From NCBI GenBank assembly GCA_964432595.1, contig CAYSOF010000013.1, positions 1-64,000 of the forward strand: 64,000 bases of DNA, given 5' to 3'. The position numbers were made by a program, and so were the translations under genes. Shown one piece after another: positions 58,290 to 64,000 of the stretch (within the stretch, counting starts at the first letter, position 1; every line of letters starts with the position of its first letter). Source of the stretch: DASYLJ01 sp964432595 (GTDB taxonomy: Bacteria; Desulfobacterota; Binatia; DP-6). Below the pieces are notes generated by a model, which worked only from the letters and a program-made list of their open reading frames with translations, was not told the origin of the DNA and did not search any database.

Positions 58290-61289
58290 CTACGGTGCGG
58301 TGATCGTGCCCTTCTTCTTCGCGCGGAACGTCGGCATGACCGTCGCGCATTCGCCTTCGCCGAAGCCGAGCGTGATCGCGATGGCACCCGCGTCCGGCGT
58401 CTCGAGGGCCGACCGCTTGCCGACGATCGTCGCCTTCAGCGAGCCGTCCTTGCGCGCCTTCAGCGTGATCTTGCCGAGCCCGCCCGCGATCGTGCCGCTC
58501 TTGTCGACGAAGCGCGTCGTCTTCTTCTTCACGCGGAAATTCTCGGCCGGCACGCGCGTGCAGAAGAGCTCGTCGTCGCCTTCCGGGAGCAGCTGGACCG
58601 ACAGGCCGGTGGTGGACGCCGCGATGCCGGCGCCGATCGTGCCGCGGAGCGTGAGCTTCGTCGTCGTGCTCGACGGCTTCATCACGGCGCGCTTCAGCGC
58701 CAGCGACCGCGGCGCCGTGCAGCACGACGGATCCTCGAAGTCGGTGAGGCCGTCGTCGTCGTCGTCGATGCAGTTGCCGCAGATCTCGTCGTCGCCGCCG
58801 CCGGGCAGCGTGGTGGTCGTCGTGCCGGGCACGCCGCCTTCGACGAGGTAGCGCGCCAGCGCGAACGAGCCCGCCGAGTTCGACCAGCGGCCCTGGCCGA
58901 CCGCGACGACGGTGCCGTCGGGGGCGAGCGCGGCGCCGGCGAGGAGCATGTCGACACGGTAGAAGGCCGTGGCGGCGCGGCCGGCGGTGCCGAAGCTGTC
59001 GTCGAGGAGGCCGTCGGCCGTGTAGCGCGCGACGGCGAAGCCGGGGACGTCCTCGGCATCGTCGCCGAAGCCGGCGAGCAGCAGCCGGCCGTCCGGCTGC
59101 TCCAGCACGGTGACGCCGAGGTCCTCGCCCTCCGGGAAGTCGGTGACGACCTTGCCGCCGGCGCCGAAGCCGTCGTCGAGCACGCCGGCCGACGTGAAGC
59201 CGGCGAGCGCGAACGTGAAGAGCGGCAGCGTGCCGGCGCGGCCGCCGACGACGATCCGTCCGCTGGCCTGGCGCACGACGCTGAGCGCGCGGTCCTGGAG
59301 GCCGTCGAACCCGACGGTCGTGACGCCGCCGGTACCGAAGCTTCCGTCCGGCGTGCCGCCCGCGTCGAGCCGGGCGACGGCCCAGTCCTGATCGATGTCG
59401 AAACCGACGGTGGTGTTGGTGGCGCCGGCGACGACGATCCTGCCGTCGGGATCGACGAGCACGGCCGTGGCCGCGTCGCCCTCGCCGCCGACGTCGACGG
59501 CGCGGAAGCCGCCGGTGCCGAAGCCGAGGTCGGGATCGCCGTTCGCCTCGAACCGCGCGACGACCATGTCGGCCGCGTCGAGCGTACCGCGCTCGCCCGC
59601 GACGACGAGCTTGCCGTCGCTCTGCCGCGCGATCGCGCTGCCCTGGCCGCCCGCGCCACCGAGGTCGGTCGTCACCGTGCCCGTGCCGCCGCCGAACGTC
59701 GGATCGGGGTTGCCGGTGCTCTCGAGCTGCACCAGGCGGATCGACTGATCGGAGAAGCCCGCCGCGACGATGCGGCCGTCGGGGAGGAGCAGGAGCGCGC
59801 GCAGGGTCTCGAGCGTGCCGAAGTCGAACGACCGCATCCCGTTGCCGCTGCCGCCGAAGCTGGTGTCGATCGCGCCGTTCGCCTCGAAGCGCGCGACGAC
59901 GCTTTCGAGGCCGGCGATCGACCCGGCGATCAGGATCTTGCCGTCGGGCTGCACGACGACCGCGTTGGCCTCGTCGAAGCCGCTGCTCGAGACCGGGTAG
60001 AAGAAGCGGCCGTGGTCGCCGAAGGTGCGGTCGACCCGGCCCGTGCCGTCGTAGCGCGCCAGCCCGAAATCGCCGGTGCCGCCGCCGGCAACGAAGCCCG
60101 TGGCCACGAGCAGCTGATCCGTGCCGCTCGGGATCACGCCCGCCGGCTGCGTCAGGCGGAGCTCGACCGAGACGCCGTCGCCGATGAACGTCGGGTCGAG
60201 GTCGCCGTCGGCTTCGTAGCGGACGAGCACCAACGACAGCGCCGTGGCGCTCTGCGCCAGCGCGACGATGCGCCCGTCGGCGAGGCGCGTGCCGCCGCGG
60301 GCCTCGGTGCTCGGGCCGATGTCGGTGGCGACCATGCCGTCGCCGCCGCCGAAGGCCGGATCGGGATCGCCGTCGCCCTCGAACTTCGCGACCGCGATGT
60401 CGCGGTCGCTGCCCGGGCCCGTCGTGAACTGCTCGCCGACCGCGATGATCGCGTCGCCGTCGAGCATGACCGCCACGGCGCCGTCCTCGCTGCCGAAGTC
60501 GGCGGTCGCGAAGCCGTCGGTCGAGAAGGTCATGTCGGGATCGCCGTCGCTCTCGAAGCGGGCGACTGCGAAGTCGTCGTCGAGGAACGTCGTGCGGCCG
60601 GCGGCGACGATCGCGCCGTCGCTGGCGCGGCGGACCGCGGCGAAGGCGCGCGCGCCGTTGGTGAAGTCCGCGGTGACGATGCCGTCGCCGCCGCCCCATG
60701 ACGCCGCGAGATCGCCCTCGGCGTCGAGGCGGATCAACGTGAAGACGTCCTCGAAGCCGGCGTCGACCGACCAGCCGACGACGAGCAGCGTGCCGCCCGG
60801 CTCGGCGATGACCGCGTGCGCCTCGTCGTCATTGCCGGCGAGGTCGAACGTGACGATGCCGTCGCCGCCGCCGAACGTCGGGTCGGGATCGCCGTCGGTC
60901 TCGTAGCGTACGATCACGAAGTCCTTCTCGAGGCCCGTGACGCCCATGCCGACGGCGACGAGCTTGCCGTCGGTCTGCTCGGCGACCGCGAAGGCGGTCG
61001 CGTTGTCGCCGAACGCGGTGGTGACGATGCCGTCGCCGCCGAATGCCGTGTCGAGCGCGCCCGCGTCGGTGTAGCGCATGACGGCGAATTCGAGGCCCGT
61101 CGTGCCGAGGGTGCGGCCCGCGATGGCGACGCCGCCGTTCGCAAGCGCCGTCATGCCCTGCGGCAGGTCCTCCTCGCCGGCGATGTCGCGCTGGACGTAG
61201 CCGCCGCCGAACGTCGGGTCGAGGTCGCCCGGGGCGGCGTAAGCGTGAAGGGTGAGGCAAGCGACGAGGGCGACGACCGCGCGACGCAT
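58290..61289 (-). CDS. Exported delta-60 repeat protein with MopE-like and recurring modules
   Basis: This 999-aa protein starts at ATG 61289 with a signal peptide (MRRAVVALVACLTLHAYA). I count 14 delta-60 repeats, period about 55-65 residues, each with 'G.LD.TFG..G.V' and 'F.(V/L).RY...G', likely a beta-propeller or solenoid. At about 850 comes 'CGNCIDDDDDGLTDFEDPSCC', read as a MopE/thrombospondin-3-like Ca loop. The last 145 residues ('SLALKRAVMKPSSTTTKLTL', 'GKITLKARKDGSLKATIVG') are the recurring module. An extracellular or surface-bound protein; binding partner unknown. Confidence 0.88.
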   Translation of the reverse strand: MRRAVVALVACLTLHAYAAPGDLDPTFGGGYVQRDIAGEEDLPQGMTALANGGVAIAGRTLGTTGLEFAVMRYTDAGALDTAFGGDGIVTTAFGDNATAFAVAEQTDGKLVAVGMGVTGLEKDFVIVRYETDGDPDPTFGGGDGIVTFDLAGNDDEAHAVIAEPGGTLLVVGWSVDAGFEDVFTLIRLDAEGDLAASWGGGDGIVTADFTNGARAFAAVRRASDGAIVAAGRTTFLDDDFAVARFESDGDPDMTFSTDGFATADFGSEDGAVAVMLDGDAIIAVGEQFTTGPGSDRDIAVAKFEGDGDPDPAFGGGDGMVATDIGPSTEARGGTRLADGRIVALAQSATALSLVLVRYEADGDLDPTFIGDGVSVELRLTQPAGVIPSGTDQLLVATGFVAGGGTGDFGLARYDGTGRVDRTFGDHGRFFYPVSSSGFDEANAVVVQPDGKILIAGSIAGLESVVARFEANGAIDTSFGGSGNGMRSFDFGTLETLRALLLLPDGRIVAAGFSDQSIRLVQLESTGNPDPTFGGGTGTVTTDLGGAGGQGSAIARQSDGKLVVAGERGTLDAADMVVARFEANGDPDLGFGTGGFRAVDVGGEGDAATAVLVDPDGRIVVAGATNTTVGFDIDQDWAVARLDAGGTPDGSFGTGGVTTVGFDGLQDRALSVVRQASGRIVVGGRAGTLPLFTFALAGFTSAGVLDDGFGAGGKVVTDFPEGEDLGVTVLEQPDGRLLLAGFGDDAEDVPGFAVARYTADGLLDDSFGTAGRAATAFYRVDMLLAGAALAPDGTVVAVGQGRWSNSAGSFALARYLVEGGVPGTTTTTLPGGGDDEICGNCIDDDDDGLTDFEDPSCCTAPRSLALKRAVMKPSSTTTKLTLRGTIGAGIAASTTGLSVQLLPEGDDELFCTRVPAENFRVKKKTTRFVDKSGTIAGGLGKITLKARKDGSLKATIVGKRSALETPDAGAIAITLGFGEGECATVMPTFRAKKKGTITAP

Positions 61290-61333
61290 GGCGTCGGCGG
61301 TAGCGTGGACCCCGGTAGACGTCAAGAAAAATG

Positions 61334-62893
61334 TCAGGGCGCGGCGAGCAGCGTCCGCGCCCGTGCGACGGTGTCGCCGAGGCCGCTCGCGAGCGCGCCC
61401 GCGCACGCCTCGCCCACTCGTCGCCGCGTGGCGCGGGATCGCGCCTGACGGAGCGCGGCCGACCACTGCTTCGTCGCCTTCTTGATGATCTTCCGCGACG
61501 TCGTCCCGCCGACGAGCGCGCAGGCGCGGTCGGTCTTCCGGCGGACGGCGTCGGGTGGCTGCTGGCCGGCACAGGCGGCGGCCGGCCCGCGCGTGCAGGT
61601 GCAGACCAGCGCGGCGATGCCCGTCACCGGGACGTGCCGGCACACGCCGGCGTCGACCGCGTCGTCCGTGCACGGATCGGCGTCGTCGCAGACGACGGGC
61701 GTCGGGTCGGGGTCGCAGCCGGGGCAGGGATGCTCGTGGGCGCCGACGTCGACGACCCCGCCGGCCACGCGGCGCGTGCCGCCGATGTCGGTCGTGATGT
61801 CGGCGGGCACGAGGTCCGTGGCGCCCGCGTCGCGCGCGGGCGAGTCGTCGCGCAGCCACAGCGTGCCCGGGACGAACAGCGGGTCGACGATCTTCGTATT
61901 CGGCCCCGGGACGAACGCGTCGACGCCGTTGCCGAAGATCACGTTGTTGCTGTTGTCGATCCACGGGGCCAGCGTGAGCCCGCGCCGGGTGTTGCCGACG
62001 ACGACGTTGTTCGCGACGGTGGCGCGGATGTGCTCGGGCGCCGAGCCGTAGACGAGCATGCCGTCCCCGTTGCCGACGACGCTGTTGTTCAGCACGAGGG
62101 CGTCGGCGCTGCCGCCCTCGGTGTTCACGTAGAGGGCGTCGATGCTGCCCCCGTCGGCCCCCTGCTCGGTGATCTCGTTGTTCACGATCCGCGCGCGCAT
62201 CACGCCGCCGACCTGGGTCACGGCGACGCCGGCGCCGTAGGTGTCGCCGGAAACACGGTTGCCGATGGCGTCGATGTAGGCCGAGGAAACGCCCGTGCCG
62301 ATCAAGACGCCCCCTTGCTGCGGTCCGACGACCTCGAGCGTGTTGCGCGCGACGACGGCGGTGAGGGACGAGGCGTACCGGGCCACGACGACGATGCCGT
62401 TCGAGGTGTCGGCGAGGTCGGCGACCAGCACGTTGTCGGTGATGGTCGCACGCAGGGCGCCGTAGGGCGTCTGCGACTCCTTCACCGGCTCGCCCACGGT
62501 AACGATGGGCACCGGCCCGCCGTGGAGGAAGCGGTTCCCGGTGATCGTCGCGGTGAGCGCGGTCGCTTCCTCGTGCACGACGTCGATCCAGCCGCCGCGG
62601 AAGGTGAGGTCGCGCACGGTGACGTCGGTCGCCGCCGTGCCGGTGGGCCGCACGGTGATCGACGTGTCGAGCGCCAGGACGGGCGCCGTGCCCGGCGCCG
62701 GTTCGATCGTCACGCTGCGCGTGACGAGCAGCTGCTCCTTCGGCGTCACGTCGGCCGCGATCTGTACCGTGTCGCCGGCCTTCGCGGCGTCGAGGCAGCT
62801 CTGCAGCGTCGCGCCGCAGCCGGGGTAGACGAGCAGGTCGGCGTGCGTGGTGCCGGCGAACAGTGCGAGGACGGCGAGGATGGGGCGGATCAT
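61334..62893 (-). CDS. Exported right-handed beta-helix protein with Cys-rich C-terminal domain
   Basis: This 519-aa protein starts at ATG 62893, after AAGGAG, with a signal peptide (MIRPILAVLALFAGTTHA). 'LQSCLDAAKAGDTVQIAAD' is the usual opening of parallel beta-helix proteins. Repeats of the 'ATITGNRF', 'ATITDNVLVAD', 'AVVARNTLEVVG', 'ARIVNNEIT' type run to about residue 360, ending 'DVGAHEHPCP'. Then 'CDDADPCTDDAVDAGVC' and a 90-residue domain ('CTCTRGPAAACAG', 'RRKTDRACALV', 'KKATKQWSAALRQARSRA') shared with the next gene. No polysaccharide-lyase catalytic residues can be named. Confidence 0.85.
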   Translation of the reverse strand: MIRPILAVLALFAGTTHADLLVYPGCGATLQSCLDAAKAGDTVQIAADVTPKEQLLVTRSVTIEPAPGTAPVLALDTSITVRPTGTAATDVTVRDLTFRGGWIDVVHEEATALTATITGNRFLHGGPVPIVTVGEPVKESQTPYGALRATITDNVLVADLADTSNGIVVVARYASSLTAVVARNTLEVVGPQQGGVLIGTGVSSAYIDAIGNRVSGDTYGAGVAVTQVGGVMRARIVNNEITEQGADGGSIDALYVNTEGGSADALVLNNSVVGNGDGMLVYGSAPEHIRATVANNVVVGNTRRGLTLAPWIDNSNNVIFGNGVDAFVPGPNTKIVDPLFVPGTLWLRDDSPARDAGATDLVPADITTDIGGTRRVAGGVVDVGAHEHPCPGCDPDPTPVVCDDADPCTDDAVDAGVCRHVPVTGIAALVCTCTRGPAAACAGQQPPDAVRRKTDRACALVGGTTSRKIIKKATKQWSAALRQARSRATRRRVGEACAGALASGLGDTVARARTLLAAP

Positions 62894-62917
62894 GGTGGGC
62901 TCCTTCGGGGCGTGAGG

Positions 62918-64000
62918 TCAGCGGCCGGCGCCGAGCGTGCGGCTGCGCGCGTCGCGCAGCGCGGCGGCGAGCGGCGTGGCGCATTCCGCGGGCAGCTTGC
63001 GGCCCGTCGTCTGCTTGATCGCCTGCTGCCAGGCGCGTGCGGCGCGGCGCAGCGTCTTCTTGACGCCGTCGCCGGCGAGGAGCCGGCAGGCGCGATCGAT
63101 GGCGCGGCCGAGCGGACGCGGCGTCTCGATGCAGGTCGACGGCAAGGGGCGCTCGCAGGCGCAGCGCGCACCGTCCAGACCGACGCGCGGCGTATGCGTG
63201 CAGACATCGGCTTCGCAGGCGTCCACCGTGCACGGATCGCCGTCGTCGCACGCGGCCGTGGTGCAGGTGGGCGTGGGATCGACGGGCTCGGGATTGCACG
63301 CGTCGCCGCACGCCGCCTCGAAGGCGCCGAGGTCGACGCCGGTGCCGACCGCGCGCGGGTTACCGTCGGCATCGGTGCCGACGTAGCCGACGGGGTCGCC
63401 GGCATCGCGCGCGGGCGAGCCCGGCAGGAGGTGGAAGTCGTCGTCGCCGGCGAAGCGCGGGTCGCCGAAGAGGCTGCGCGCCGGCAGCCGGCTCTTCGCG
63501 AAGTCGAACAACAGGTTCGGTCCGTACACGATGCTGGCGGCGTCGCCCTCGTCGTGGACGAGCAGCGCCGACTCGATCGTGTGCGTTACGATGTTGTTGC
63601 CGACCCGCGCATCCAGGACGCCCTCGTCGACGCGACGGAGTGCGATGCCGTTGGCGACGCGGGCGATCGTGTTGTTGTGCGCGTCGAGGACCAGGCGGCC
63701 GCCGTCGACGTTGGCGGTGATGCCTTCGAGCAGGGGCTCGCCGGCGGCGCCGGTGATCACGTTGTTGGCCACGCGCGCCGTGAGCGTGCCGGCCTCGCCT
63801 TTGAAGAGGCCGATGCCGGTCTCGTAGCGAGTGCCGTCGCAGCGATTGCCGACGATGTCGACCGTCAGCGCGCGGTCGAACGTCACCGCGACGATGGCGC
63901 CGCGCGCGTTCGCGTTGACGGTGCTGGTGACGCGGTTGCCCGTGATCGTGCCGGTAGCGTCCGCGAACGGACCGGTCGCCACGTGGATGCCGACGGGCTG
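62918..64000 (-). CDS. Beta-helix protein paralog, 5' end beyond the window
   Basis: At least 360 residues are present; the frame stays open to the window edge at 64000, so the N-terminus is missing (a GTG at 63982 is in-frame but probably internal). Beta-helix repeats ('GTITGNRVTST', 'VDIVGNRCDGT', 'ARVANNVITGA', 'LDAHNNTIARV') end in 'DLGAFEAACGDAC'. Then come 'CDDGDPCTVDACEADVC' and the same 90-residue C-terminal domain as the preceding paralog. The two genes are 24 bp apart and on the same strand; transcription runs from this gene into the 61334 gene. A tandem duplication is likely. Confidence 0.85.
   Translation of the reverse strand, partial: QPVGIHVATGPFADATGTITGNRVTSTVNANARGAIVAVTFDRALTVDIVGNRCDGTRYETGIGLFKGEAGTLTARVANNVITGAAGEPLLEGITANVDGGRLVLDAHNNTIARVANGIALRRVDEGVLDARVGNNIVTHTIESALLVHDEGDAASIVYGPNLLFDFAKSRLPARSLFGDPRFAGDDDFHLLPGSPARDAGDPVGYVGTDADGNPRAVGTGVDLGAFEAACGDACNPEPVDPTPTCTTAACDDGDPCTVDACEADVCTHTPRVGLDGARCACERPLPSTCIETPRPLGRAIDRACRLLAGDGVKKTLRRAARAWQQAIKQTTGRKLPAECATPLAAALRDARSRTLGAGR

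Overview
This is a 64 kb chromosomal window from a very GC-rich, Gram-negative-type bacterium that I cannot place with certainty. The evidence for that is Sec and lipoprotein signal peptides, a periplasmic peptidyl-prolyl isomerase, and FecR, MscS and HupE-type proteins. The many exported proteins with long Thr/Ser linkers, DUF4215-type and delta-60 repeats, and a recurring uncharacterised module resemble uncultivated deltaproteobacterial or Binatota-like genomes; that is inference. I see no rRNA, tRNA, CRISPR array, prophage or insertion sequence. About 51 genes are supported, most starting at ATG, a few at GTG, often with GGAGG-type ribosome sites and ATGA/GTGA overlaps.

Layout. 1-9.3 kb: exported proteins (TolB-like propeller, Gly/Lys-rich protein, a three-unit Thr-linked repeat protein behind a structured leader, a Thr-linked beta-helix protein) around a luciferase-like oxidoreductase and a double-hotdog thioesterase. 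9.7-21.4 kb: housekeeping and accessory genes: crotonase-fold protein, short-chain dehydrogenase, MscS channel, SnoaL-like protein, HAD phosphatase, MazG-like pyrophosphohydrolase, receiver protein, the cysteine pair cysE-cysK, a methyltransferase, GNAT, and a hybrid histidine kinase. 21.5-21.7 kb: a frameshifted rhodanese pseudogene. 22-26.4 kb: FecR/Trp-rich protein, a second dehydrogenase and an exported beta-rich protein.

26.6-44.5 kb is the most unusual part. A translationally coupled operon (saccharopine-dehydrogenase-like, FAD oxidoreductase, helical/beta-sandwich protein, polyprenyl synthase) faces a convergent operon (kinase/cyclase-like/ATPase/TPR giant, 375-aa protein, and a paralog of the helical/beta-sandwich protein). 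Behind it lie two GAF plus sigma54-type AAA+ regulators with non-canonical loops, an acetoacetate-decarboxylase-like protein and a winged-helix/ATPase regulator. The same 16-bp palindrome GTCCG-N6-CGGAC occurs twice in tandem in the kinase/AAA+ divergent spacer and once before the winged-helix regulator. I propose this as one undescribed, co-regulated locus, perhaps for isoprenoid-lipid chemistry.

44.5-50.7 kb: a three-gene cassette around a Cys-form UGSC family protein, a DUF3592 protein, two 67-aa paralogs sharing an upstream motif, an MFS exporter fused to a UBP-type zinc finger, DUF2461 and DUF502 proteins. 50.7-54.9 kb: PpiC-type isomerase, DUF3604 protein and HupE/UreJ-type permease. 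55-64 kb: a run of large exported proteins (DUF4215-containing, CocE-like hydrolase, 14-copy delta-60 protein, two beta-helix paralogs, the last running off the window).
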